Assembly (NCBI GenBank): GCA_029961685.1
Contig: JARWKL010000009.1
Location: 23,493,237-23,557,236 of the forward strand
Source: Aristolochia californica
Taxonomy: Eukaryota; Streptophyta; Magnoliopsida; Piperales; Aristolochiaceae
Direction of reading: 5' to 3'
Length of the DNA stretch: 64,000 nt
This document shows, piece by piece, positions 16,785 through 26,839 of this stretch (position 1 is its first letter; every line of letters starts with the position of its first letter). The position numbers and the translations under genes were made by a program. A model generated the notes under the pieces. That model made no database searches, was not told the DNA's origin, and saw only the letters and a program-made list of their open reading frames with translations.

Positions 16785-17270
16785 GGGTTAGGGTTTATGG
16801 GATTTAGGATTCAATTTCATCTTGATAGGGTTTAATTTAGGGATTAGAGTTGGGGTTTGGGACTTTTAGGGTTTTTAAGGTCTAGGGTTTAGTCTTTAGG
16901 TATGGAATTAGGGTTTATGGTTTTTTTTAAAAAAATAGGGTTCTCGTTTTTTGGGGTGATAGTGTTTTAAGGGTTTAGGGTTTAGTGTTTGGGGCTTTTA
17001 AGGGTTTTAAGGTCTAGGGTTTATGGTTTGGGGCTTTTAGGGGTTTTAAGGTCTAAGGTTTAGAGTTTATTTTGATTTTTTAGTTTACTCAACTAGGGTT
17101 TAGGGTTTAGGGTTTAGGGTTTGGGACTTTTAGGGGTTTTAAGGTCTAGCGCTTAGGATTTGGGGCTTTTAGGGGGGTTTTAAGGTCTAGAGTTTAGGGT
17201 TTAGGGTTTGCGGCTTTTAGGGGTGTTAAGGTCTAAGGTCTAGGGTTTAGGATTTAGGGTGTTTAGTCTA
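16785..17270 (+). repeat. Tandem array rich in TTTAGGG-like units
   Basis: About seven imperfect units of roughly 40-60 bp share the word order GGGGCTTTTAGGGGTTTTAAGG then TCTAGGGTTTAG. One stretch, 17095-17122, is four perfect AGGGTTT units, the plant telomere repeat. The array lies inside the Harbinger element between its left end and ORF1. Confidence 0.8.
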
Positions 17271-17710
17271 GTTCAAACAAGGCTAAGTCGCTTACACATG
17301 CGTCCATTAGCCAACAAAATCCGACCCCCATCAATGACGATGTACGGTTCGTAGTGACTGCGAAGTCATTTGGGGCTCTACCAGGGGTGTTCGGTGAATT
17401 TGGACTTGATGAGTGTGGTTTTGCATTGTTCTAGTTATCTGCAATGAAATTAGTTCGATTAATTTTGAAATGTTTTAGAATGTTGTTGAATATGTTTGAA
17501 GTGCTATGAAATTCTCTTGCCATGTGGTGAGGAGATTTGGGTGTTATAAATATACACCACATGGTATTTTGTTTTTTGTTGGTTGTGTTTCCATGTGTCC
17601 ATAGTTACTACGACGGGTAACGGTTGTCTGATAATTTTTTTTTCCTTGAGTACCATCTCGGATATAGATTATAAATGCCTGGAAGAAGACAATAAACTCC
17701 TCGATCATAT

Positions 17711-18630
17711 GACATTTGGACCTTCGAGGATGACAGCAAAATGCTCGATCTCTTGGTTGAGCAAGTCAATATGGGGAGTAGGATGCCCTATGGGGCTTGG
17801 AAGCATGAGGTGTATTTGGACCGTGTCAATAGGTTCAATGAAATGCAGCTAATAAAAAAACTATTGAGCAGCTCAAGAATCGAACAACATCATGGAAGAA
17901 TACTTACCAAACAGTAAGGAGCTGTCTCAACACTAGTGTGTTCGGCTTGGATGCAACCACACACCGAGTTAATGCATGTTATTCTGTATGGCAAGACTAC
18001 ATTAAGGTCAGTAAATTATGATGTACTCTAAAACATTTTGTATATCTTCCGCATTACCTGAACTCTATTCTAAGCCGTCTAAATGATGTTTTATTCTTGT
18101 AGGAGCATAAAGATGCTGAAAAGTATAGACAACAAAGCTGCCCCCTTTATGAAAAATTGGCTTTGGTAGTGGGAAACTCAATAGCTATGGGGACATTAAG
18201 TCAAACTAACATAGACATGTCCAATGATGTCCAGCATGAGGAAGAAAATTCATGTTTGGACATGCTCGAGGATGTTGATTTAGGTAGAGATACTGCATCA
18301 TCATTCTTTACAGAAAATGAGTCGGCACTTGATCAGTCTCGAAGTACAAACCCGTCAACTTCAAGTCGTCGTAGAAAGCGATCGAAAATGTCCACTGATG
18401 ACAATTTCATATTCATTGATACAATGAAAGAAATTGTTGTGGTATTGTGTGATGCTGTAAAATCGGATGATGATAAAGTTGATGAAAAGAAATGGATTGC
18501 AGCCCTAGAAGAAATGTCAGACATTCCGATAGAGTGGAGCTTTCGTGCTCCTGAATGGTTGGATACGAGAATTAAGAGGAACATATTTACAGAAATGACA
18601 GCGGAAAAGCGAGTCCAGTGGCTTAAATAG
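17711..18630 (+). pseudogene. Harbinger ORF1, Myb/SANT-like DNA-binding protein
   Basis: ORF1 proteins of PIF/Harbinger elements bind the element's DNA and help bring the transposase to its sites and the nucleus. The first exon (about 17711-18006) encodes a Myb/SANT-like fold beginning WTFEDDSKMLDLLVEQVNMG at 17717, with later W residues in the KNRTTSWKNTYQTV part. The intron is 18007-18102 (GT-AG) and exon 2 is 18103-18630, continuing EHKDAEKYRQQSCPLYEKL and ending with a W/E-rich tail (EWLDTRIKRNIF). A frameshift near 17856, in an A-run, separates the two halves of the Myb domain, so this copy cannot make the full protein. The start codon upstream of the Myb domain was not identified. The transposase lies about 300 bases downstream on the same strand. 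Confidence 0.8.
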
Positions 18631-18937
18631 TTATGGTGAAATGTAGTAATGAGTTACTTTGGGATGATTGTTTTGAATTTTAATTATGTTTTTTAATTAT
18701 GACATTATGAGACTTATCGTTAATAGATTATGAATGTCAGTATGGATAAGATTTGGGTTTTCATGATTGTTGTGTTCTTATTGTGTGGATAAATATTATG
18801 GATATGTGATTGGATACGACTGTATATAGGTGTGATTGAAAATAGGTTACGATTGAAGATAAAGGTATGTTTTTGTGTTTATGACATTTGGGAAGAAATA
18901 AGAATTATTTTTATAGTCGTCATTGTGCTTGTGGTGA

Positions 18938-20310
18938 TTGTATTTGCAAGTTTCCATGGATATTAAGAAAGACAAAAAAAGGATTGTATGTATGATAGCA
19001 TTCACATGTCTTATGTACATGATGGGAAGATATTATTTTAGCCATAGGAATAGACGTGCATTATGTCCTCGTGGGATTGGCGGTCCGATTTATTTGCAAA
19101 AGGCATTAGTGAAATCACCTGTTAAATTTCGTAAAGTTTACAGGATGAATCAAACTGTGTTTCATAAATTGGTAGAGATACCTTATAGTAAAGGATTTTT
19201 ATCACCCACAAAGACCATCTCAGTGGAAGAACAACTTACATATTTTCTCATAACTGTTTGTCAACAACAATCGTATAGTGTCACAACAGAGATGTTTGAT
19301 AGATCAAACTGGACCATAAGTAGGTATTTCAATAAGGTGTTGAATGCTATTATCAAACTTCAGTCTGATTACATCAAACGGCCTTCAGAACGCACTCACT
19401 CGAAGGTGTTAAACATTTCAATGTTTTATCCGTATTTTAAATTAACATCACTTTGCCTCTAATGAACAATTTTAAATTAATATTTAGAGTTATTTTGTAT
19501 TAATTGAAATGATATAATTAGGATTGTATTGGGGCTATTGATAGAACTCATATCAAAGCAAACATCCCACTTGAAGAACAACAAAGGTTGTAGAACAAAA
19601 AAGGGCTATCTCTCACAAAATGTGGTGGCAGCATGTACATTTGACATACAATTCACTTATGTACTTGTTGGATGGGAGGGATCAACAGCCGATTCCCGTG
19701 TACTGAAGGATGCATTGACTGGCCGAGATAGAATCTTTTTACCTGAATGTAAATAATATATTTTTATGTAGTAATTTTGTTCTATTTTATCTTCAATTAT
19801 CTTAGGTGGATTATATTTTGTACTGTAGGTAAATATTATCTTGTCGATGCTAGTTATACAAATATACTAGGATTTTTGGCTCCATATCAAGGAACTCGTT
19901 ATCATCTACAAGAATTTGGAGACAACCTTCTTAGAAATGATAAAGAGTTATACAACCGAAGGCACTCATATTTGAGGAATGCTATTGATCGAACTTTTGG
20001 TACTTTAAAAGCTCGATTCCAAATGTTGAAAGGCACTCCTCCGTTTTCTTATAAGATCCAGATGAAAATTGTAATGGCTTGTTCCATATTACACAATTAT
20101 ATACGTACAGAGGATTACAATGATATGTTTGAATTGGAAGATGATGATTCAGATGATAAACTTGGTGGAAGAGGTGATGAGGTCCGATTAGCAAGTGTAA
20201 ATGAGGATGAAGATAGCGATGATAGCAATGATCTTAGGGATGAAGACAAACTATCAACAACCATGTGGAGGCGGCGAGCATTAGAATCCACTAGAGCCGC
20301 ACAATTTTGA
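18938..20310 (+). pseudogene. PIF/Harbinger transposase (DDE)
   Basis: The transposase cuts and moves the element in the nucleus through a DDE nuclease fold. Exons: 18938-19405, 19522-19748 and 19829-20310, joined by GT-AG introns with consistent phases at both junctions. Exon 1 holds the N-terminal helix-turn-helix part (RMNQTVFHKL ... TISRYFNKVLNAI). Exon 2 holds the first acidic motif, DCIGAIDRTHIKANIP, and the second, GWEGSTADSRVL. Exon 3 holds KYYLVDASYTNILGFLAPY and the terminal DRTFGTLKARF block. A frameshift between IPLEEQQ and KKGYLSQN (about 19585-19600) breaks exon 2. The third acidic motif normally reads ERxFG; here it is DRTFG. An acidic, Asp-rich tail (about 20120-20270) follows the core, as is common. 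Family assignment is firm; activity is unlikely. Confidence 0.88.
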
Positions 20311-20659
20311 GATGCCATAGCGACTAGCATGTGGAGCGATTATTGATGGTTGTACTTTATTGCTTGTGAATATGTATGTTGTTGTTCGTATGTACTAAAC
20401 TACTAAGAATATGATTTTAAATGCACGAACTCGTTATTATATTCCAAGGCATAAACATTTGCTTTTATGCTATAAATTGTGGACTATTACGAGCAACTCG
20501 GTTCATTTTGAAGCATGTTCTTTTTTTCAGTTTTAATTATACATATATATTATTAATTTATTTAAACTAATCATTTTATAATTATTTAAAAAAATAAATT
20601 TTTATTTTATAAAAATATATTATTACTTACGTAAACAATTCATAGTATGTTATTAATTA

Positions 20660-21440
20660 AAAAATTGTTTTTATTTATTCAGTTCAATTATATTCTCTTT
20701 TTTTATTTTTTACTATTATTCAATTTTTAAAAATTTATTTTAGTCACACGTAATTAGTTTATTAATTTAAAATAAATTGTAATCATTAATTGGTATAATT
20801 ATCCCATTGCTATAATTAATTAAACCAATGGTTTTATATTTTGTGTTAATATATTATTAATTAATAATACGTAAAAATATATATTATGTTATTGATAAAT
20901 TAATATGTTTATTTATATTTTAAATTTATTTTTTATTACCGTATTAAATTAGGGAGGTTTAATGTTAAAATGTATCTTATGTTATTAAAAAATAATTTAT
21001 TTATTCATTATATTCACTTATGTTATTTTTAACTTTTTTATTTATTTTTAATAATTTATTCTAGTCAAATGTAATTAGTATATTAATTTATAAAAAATTG
21101 TAATCATTAATTGGTTTAATTATCCCATTGCTATAATTAAATATACCAATGGTTTTACATTTTGTGTCAATATATTATTAATTAATAATGCGTAAAAATA
21201 TATATTATGTTACTGATAAATTAATACATTTATTTATTTATTATATATTTATTTATTACTGTATTAAATTAGTAAGTTTTAATTTTAAAATACATCTTAT
21301 GTTATTAAAAAATAATTTATTTATTTATTATATTCCCTTATGTTATTTTTTACTTTTTTTATTATTTTTTTATAATTTATTCTTGTCACATGTAATTATT
21401 GTATTAATTTATAATAAAATGTAATCATTAAGTAATATAA
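20660..21440. repeat. 321-bp tandem repeat, about 2.4 copies
   Basis: Landmark words recur at a spacing of about 321 bases: AGTCACACGTAATTAG near 20743, AGTCAAATGTAATTAG near 21064 and TGTCACATGTAATTATTG near 21385. TATATTATTAATTAATAATRCG occurs near 20850 and 21172. The sequence is extremely AT-rich and lies between the Harbinger transposase and its right TIR. Confidence 0.85.
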
Positions 21441-21621
21441 TATAGCTTTTCGTTAATTAGGATATTAACATATTTTAATACTACACGTTAAATCACTTAT
21501 AAGTGTTGTAACCATGTTTATTTTGGTTAATTATCTGTTTAGGTATATGCTCTATTTAAGTATATTATAAAAGGTTACTCATTCTCTTGTTTATATCATA
21601 CTTTTCATTTGGGGGCACTAA

Positions 21622-21659
21622 CACTGGAATCTATTTTCCAGTGCACATAGATTCCAGTG
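21622..21659. repeat. Perfect 13-bp hairpin near the Harbinger right end
   Basis: CACTGGAATCTAT (21622-21634) is perfectly inverted as ATAGATTCCAGTG (21647-21659) across a 12-base loop, about 110 bases inside the right TIR. Confidence 0.85.
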
Positions 21660-21771
21660 CACTTGAACTCGTCTACACTAACACCCAAGGATGAGTTGAA
21701 GTTGAATCAATTCATTTAAGTTCAATTCAATTCTTCTCTTCAATTCAAGTTCATTGTGGACTAACCCCCCC

Positions 21772-22640
21772 TAAAATAACATTGTTCATACAATAAAAAA
21801 TTACATAATGGAACCAAGTCCCATATTCACAACATGATCCTTGAATTTAAATGGTGGCATACCTTTAGTCAAAGGATCAACTATCATTAATTCAGTGTTT
21901 ATGTGCTCAATGACCAATTTCTTTTCTTGAATATGTTCTCTTATGGCCAAATACTTTACGTCGATGTGTTTACTTTGACTTCCACTATTGTTGTTCTTAG
22001 CCATAAAAACAACAACTGAATTGTCACTATACATCCTCAATGGCCTAGAGATAGAATCCATAATTCTAAGCCCAGAAATGAAACTCTTAAGCCATACACC
22101 ATGCGAAGTAGCCTCAAAACTGGAAACTAACTCGGCTTCCATAGTCGATGTGGCAGTCAAAGTCTGTTTGGCACTCCTCCACAATATTGCTCCACTAGCT
22201 ATCAAGAAAATGTATCCTAATGTTGATTTGCGGGAATCAATAGAGCCAGCAAAGTCAGAATCTGAGTAACCAATGACTTCTAGATTGTCTGTTCGTCTAT
22301 ACATCAGTATGTAGTCTTTAGTTCCTTGAAGGTACTTCATTACTTTCTTTAAAGCTCTCCAGTGGTCTAACCCGGGATTACTCTGATATTGCCCCAACAT
22401 TCCAACAGCAAATGCAATATCAGGTCTTGTGCAGACTTGAACATACATCAGACTTCCGACAGCAGACGCATATGGAATGTCTTTCATTTGTTCCCTTTCA
22501 AAGTCGTTCTTCGGGCATTGGTTCAAATTGAACCTATCATCCTTCACAATGGGAGCTACACTTGGTGAACAATCCTTCATCCGAAATCTCTCTATCACTT
22601 TATTAATACAGGTTTCCTGAGATAGACCTAAGATACCTCA
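21772..22640 (-). pseudogene. Copia polymerase fragment, RNase H end
   Basis: The open stretch 21801-22598 encodes the end of a Ty1/copia polyprotein. From the N-terminal side it reads IPYASAVGSLMYVQVCTRPD (end of reverse transcriptase), YSDSDFAGSIDSRKSTLGY and TATSTMEAELVS (RNase H acidic residues), then KHIDVKYLAIREHI and DPLTKGMPPFKFKDHV. It continues upstream to about 22634 (LGLSQETCINKV, in frame) and is then cut by unrelated copia sequence on the other strand. The downstream 3' untranslated part is interrupted at 21772 by the Harbinger element and resumes at 16119. The RNase H part is uninterrupted, so decay is modest; the element as a whole is truncated. Confidence 0.9.
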
Positions 22641-25600
22641 AAATCTGTTGGGACGTCCAACAATTCTATAGAAAATTGTTGGAAACTCCATGGAAAGCCA
22701 GATTGGGCTATGCCTCGGTCAACAGTAAAAAGGAGGATATGTTTGAACCACAATCAGACAAAAAGACCCTCATTGATGATGAGTATGAACTATTCTAGAG
22801 AATGAAAACTCTGATGGTATCTCCTACTACACCTTCCACTACTGTTGCTACTACCATCGCTTCAAGTATGCTTTCTGCCACTACCTTCATTTCATCCAGG
22901 ATTTTTGACTTAGGGGCCTTAGAGCACCTCATAGGTAACAAAGGTCTACTACATTCTTTATCTCCATGCCTCTCAGACACCATAGATGATGGATCCCAAA
23001 CTAAAGTTCTAGAGAAAGGATCCACCTCTATTATACCATCACTTCCGCTCAAAGATATCCTATTTTTTCCAACTTTTCCCTTGAACCTATTGGTCTATCA
23101 GTCAACTTACTAAACACTTTAATTGCTCCATCACCTTCTCACATTCTTCTTATGTTTTTTAGGATCTAACAATGAAGCAGGGGATTGGTGGAGGCCGTGA
23201 ACTAGGGATCTTTACTACTTGGACTTGCCTCAATTAAATACAATTTCAACCAAGCAAACTTAGGCAAGATTATGGCACAATTGGTTGGGATACCCCTCAA
23301 CACCATCTCTTCAACATCTCTTTCCAGCTTTTAAACATATGTCAATTTTAAACTGTGAATTGTGTCAACTAAACAAACACTAGAGGACCACATACTATCC
23401 TCAAACCGAACTTAAAGGTGTTGCTCATTTTTCCTTGATTCACACTGATGTATGCAGACCCTTGAGTGTCTCAAACACTTCCAGAGTTAAGTACTTTATC
23501 ACTTTTATTGGTGATTTTACTCGAGTACATGGATATTCCTCTTTAAAGAGAGATCTGAAATTTTATCCATATTTAAGTTCTTTCTTGCTATGCTGGCCAC
23601 TCAATTTGGCAAGAAAAAACATTTTCTTGCTTCGATAATGCCAAAGAGTATCCCTCTAGTGATCTTGAATCCTTTTGTCAAGAAAATGACATTATCCATC
23701 AGACATCTTGTGTCTTCACCCCTCAACAAAACGGTGTACTAGAACGGATGAACTGACATCTCATAGAGGTAGGCCGCAAATTACTATACTACATGAAGGT
23801 ACCATACTTCTACTGGCCATATTCCATAGTTACTGCTTGCTTTGTTATTAATAGGCTACCCTCATCCGTACTAGGTCATAAATCCCCATACGCTTTATTA
23901 TTTCCAAATGATGAACCATTTTCACTTCCTTTAAAAGTCTTCAGTTGCACATGTTTTGTTCATGTTACATCACCTCAAAAAATAAACTTGACCCAAAATC
24001 TATCAAGTGTATCTTCTTGGCATACTCTCGCACACAAAACAATTATGTTTGTCATGATCCTATTCTCCGAAGGTTACTTGTGTCTAGAGATGTAACCTTC
24101 TTTGAAGATATTTCATACTACTTCAAAAATGTTCCTCTGGGTCTCTCATCTGTACATGCCTCTCCTCAACTGGTTGTGCCCCTTGCTGCGGATATTCTTC
24201 AACCTCCTGAAGCATTGGTCGATACCACACCTATGAAGTTTACAAATCCCACTGAAGTAAGTCCATATCTACCTACTCTTGTTCCATTTGGACCACAATA
24301 TGATACTCGGCCTATAGCCTTAAGGAAAGAACCCAGGACTTGTGCTAGGCCCTCTATTTCTCACCCAATATCCAGCTTTGCGTCTCACCATCGTTTTTCT
24401 TCTTTATATTGTCAATTTCTTGCATATATTCCTTCCATCTTTGTACCAAAATTATATCAGGAGGTTCTGAGGCATCCAAGATGAAAGGTGGCAATGGAAG
24501 AATAAATGCATGCACTATACGAGAATCAAACATGGACTCTAGTTTCTGTTCCTTCAGGCAAGAGACCCGTGGGTTGTAAGTGGGTTTATACCATTAAACA
24601 TAATCCAGATGGATTGGTTACTTGACTTAAGGAATGCCTCGTTGCCAAAGGCTATATTCAATATTATGGAATCAATTATGAAGAAACATTCTCTCTATTG
24701 GCCAAATTGAACTCGGTATGTATATTGTTACCCCTTGCTGCTAATTTATCATAGCTGATATATCAGCTTGATGTAAAAAATTATTTCTTGAATGGGGTTA
24801 TTACAAAAGAATAATATATGCAACAACCACCTGGATTTGTGGTTGAGGGGGAGTCGGTATGCAGATTGAGGAAATCTCTATATGGTCTTAAATAGTATCC
24901 TTGAGCGTGGTTTGATAAATTTACTCAAGGAATGATACATGTTGGATTTCATCAATGCTCAGTAGATCACTTCATACTTATTAAAGACACCTCCAAATTG
25001 CAAATACTTCTGGAAGTCTATATAGATGATATTGTCTTTAACTGGCAGTGATTCAGATTGCATTCAAGAGGCCAAAAAGAAGATATGTGAAGAGTTCAAA
25101 ACAAAAGACCTTGGACTACTTGAATACTTTCTAGGTATTGAGGTGTGATAATCCAAACATGGGATCATACTATCTTAGCGAAAATATGTCATTGATCTAA
25201 TTAAGGAGACAAAAATGATGGGGTGTAGATCAATAGATCGATCTAATTAAGGAGACGAGAATGATGGGGTGTAGATCAACAGGTACCCCTATGGATTCAA
25301 ATATCAAGCTATTTGCAAGCTTTGGAGAAGATGTGGATATCAAGAAATATCAAAGACTTGTGGGGAAACTTATTTACCTCAATTTAACAAGACCGGATAT
25401 ATCATATGTAGTAAGTGTGGTAAGTTAGTACATGCACAAACCACAACTTACTCATTGGCATGCTTTGAAAAGAATATTATGATATTTGAAAAAAGCTCCA
25501 GGAAGAGGGTTTCTTTATAAAAACCATGGTCACTTCAACGTAAAAGGGTTCTCAGATGCATATTGGGCCGAATCCTCAGATGATTTAAAGTCCACTTTTG

Positions 25601-26396
25601 GAAAACTTGGTTACTGTTATGGTCCTGGGGTTAAGTACCTATGCCTTCCGCTCCTAGCAGGCCGGTCTTTTGGCTAGGTGGGTAGTATTGGCTAGGTGCT
25701 TAACATTGCTAGGAGCGGAAGACATAGGTACTTAACCCCAGGACCATAACAGTACACCCCGCCCTCCCGAGCCGATGACCACGACGGCGTTAACATAGCA
25801 ATGCGGATTGGGTCAGGAGCCCATACGCCCTTACGACGCCCCACCTGGGGCATACGGTCCATCTGCGCACGCGGGGACTCGAAGTCGGGACGTGGCACTT
25901 GCTCTGATACCAAATATTAAGCACCTAGCCAATACTACCCTAAAGACCGGCATGTTAGGAGCAGAAGGCATAAGTACTTAACCCCAGGACCGTAACAGTT
26001 ACATAGAGAAGCAAGAAGCATAATGTGGTTGCAAGGTCCAATGCAAAAGTGGAATAGAGAGTTATGGCACACACAGTTAGTGAGCTTCTATGGATTAGAT
26101 ACCTTATTACTAAATTGGGATTCTATAAAGAAGCTTCTATGAATCTACATTTCGATAGTCAAATATCTATCCATATCACTTTGAATCCGGTCTTCCATGA
26201 AAGAACAAAACATATTGAGGTGGACTACCACTTTATACAGGAAAAATTCCAAGCCGACATATTATCTCTTAGACATATCTCATCACAATGACAAGTTGTA
26301 GACATCGTCACAAAACCAGTCACTCACGAGATCCTATCCACCATTTGCAACAAGTTGGGCATTTATGATGTTTTCTCACCCCCAACTTGAGGGGGA
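22640..26396 (+). pseudogene. Copia gag-pol, degenerate, plus strand
   Basis: This decayed Ty1/copia polyprotein begins near the end of gag: WKLHGKPDWA at about 22681 corresponds to the segment after the gag zinc knuckle. Next comes a damaged protease region (FDLGALEHLIGNK near 22905, where DSGASxH would be expected), the pre-integrase block (WHNWLGYPSTPSLQHL near 23275), integrase (HTDVCRPLSVSNTSRVKYFITF near 23435, continuing to about 24110), reverse transcriptase (about 24500-25210) and RNase H (about 25480-26340). Many stops and frameshifts are present, for example CEELNKH-type pre-integrase read as CELCQLNKH followed by a stop, and a TAA in the reverse transcriptase. RNase H is interrupted by the 383-bp insertion at 25615-25997. 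It ends in the polypurine tract TTGAGGGGGAGTAT near 26386-26399. It belongs to the same family as the minus-strand copies at 45940-49690 and 50064-54158. Confidence 0.85.
25615..25997 (-). mobile_element. TRIM-like miniature LTR element with an inverted LTR at one end
   Basis: The insertion is 383 bp, starts TGTTATGGTCC, ends GGACCGTAACA, and is flanked by a perfect GTTAC duplication (25610-25614 and 25998-26002). Read on the minus strand from 25997 there is an LTR of about 90 bases, then TGGTATCAGAGC (complement at about 25898-25909), the initiator-Met tRNA primer site. A short GC-rich non-coding interior follows, then a purine tract (GGGAGGGCGGGG near 25760-25775) and a second LTR start (TGTTATGG, complement near 25752). 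Instead of a normal second LTR, the left end holds about 46 bases of LTR followed by a full LTR in the opposite orientation (25615-25705). Rejoining the flanks restores the copia RNase H reading GGNLVTW-like. No coding capacity. Confidence 0.8.
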
Positions 26397-26788
26397 GTAT
26401 TAGAAGATGGGCTCAAACTTATATGTCCAAGGAGAAGGCTCACACATCCAGAAGAGGTGGCATCATGGTAAATAAGAAGACGTCTCATAAAGATGGCACA
26501 TGAAGAAATATGTCTACATATGTCTTTTCTTATGTAAAACTTGATTCCCTAAAAGCATTATAGACATTGTAACATCCTCTAAAAAAACTATAAATTGAGG
26601 TCCTTGCCTTGGGGTAGAGTATCAAGTTCTCTCCCCTTCTCTCAATTCGTCCAAGTTCCCTTTGCAAGCCTAAAGGCTCTTCTCTTCTTTCTCTTTTCCT
26701 CTTTTCTTCTCTAGCTGACCACTTCTTTTCTTCTCCTCTCACACTCTTCTTTGCTCAAGGTCCTAATCAAGGGATCCTAAATTCAACA
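26397..26788 (+). repeat. 3' LTR of the plus-strand copia
   Basis: It follows the polypurine tract directly, begins TATTAGAAGATGGGCTC and ends ATTCAACA near 26788. The first base pair seems mutated from TG. The 3' half is CT-rich. The start matches the LTRs at 49691-50063 (complement) and at 39119 and 41400, linking these elements. Confidence 0.7.
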
Positions 26789-26839
26789 TTATTCAAGTGA
26801 CTCAACAAGTCACGAGTGATGAGGAACCACTTCACATAT

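Larger units (their letters stand above)
16120..21771 (+). mobile_element. PIF/Harbinger DNA transposon
   Basis: Both termini carry inverted repeats. The left end has a 29-base G run (16120-16148) followed by GGGGTTAGTTCGCAATGAA, and the right end is TTCATTGTGGACTAACCCCCC (inverse GGGTTAGTCCACAATGAA). Inside, in the usual Harbinger arrangement, are a Myb/SANT-like ORF1 (17711-18630) and a DDE transposase ORF2 (18938-20310), both on +. Both are damaged, so the copy is not autonomous now. The left non-coding part (16200-16580) is CT-rich and is followed by a telomere-like tandem array. The right part is very AT-rich with a 321-bp tandem repeat. The 3-bp target duplication expected for this superfamily (TWA) is not evident: right flank TAA, left flank ACT. 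The exact left border is blurred by the G run. Confidence 0.85.

Noticed and set aside
16785..17270. Possible chromosome end or true telomere array
   Set aside because: Only four perfect TTTAGGG-type units exist, surrounded by degenerate longer units and bounded by a transposon on both sides.
25690..25920. Open frame or tRNA-like sequence in the GC-rich miniature element
   Set aside because: The TGGTATCAGAGC word is a reverse-transcription primer site, not part of a tRNA gene; no cloverleaf could be drawn, and the open frame spans LTR sequence.
25615..25997. Cassandra-type TRIM carrying a 5S rRNA sequence
   Set aside because: A few words vaguely resemble 5S rRNA, but the internal promoter boxes are not there in order.
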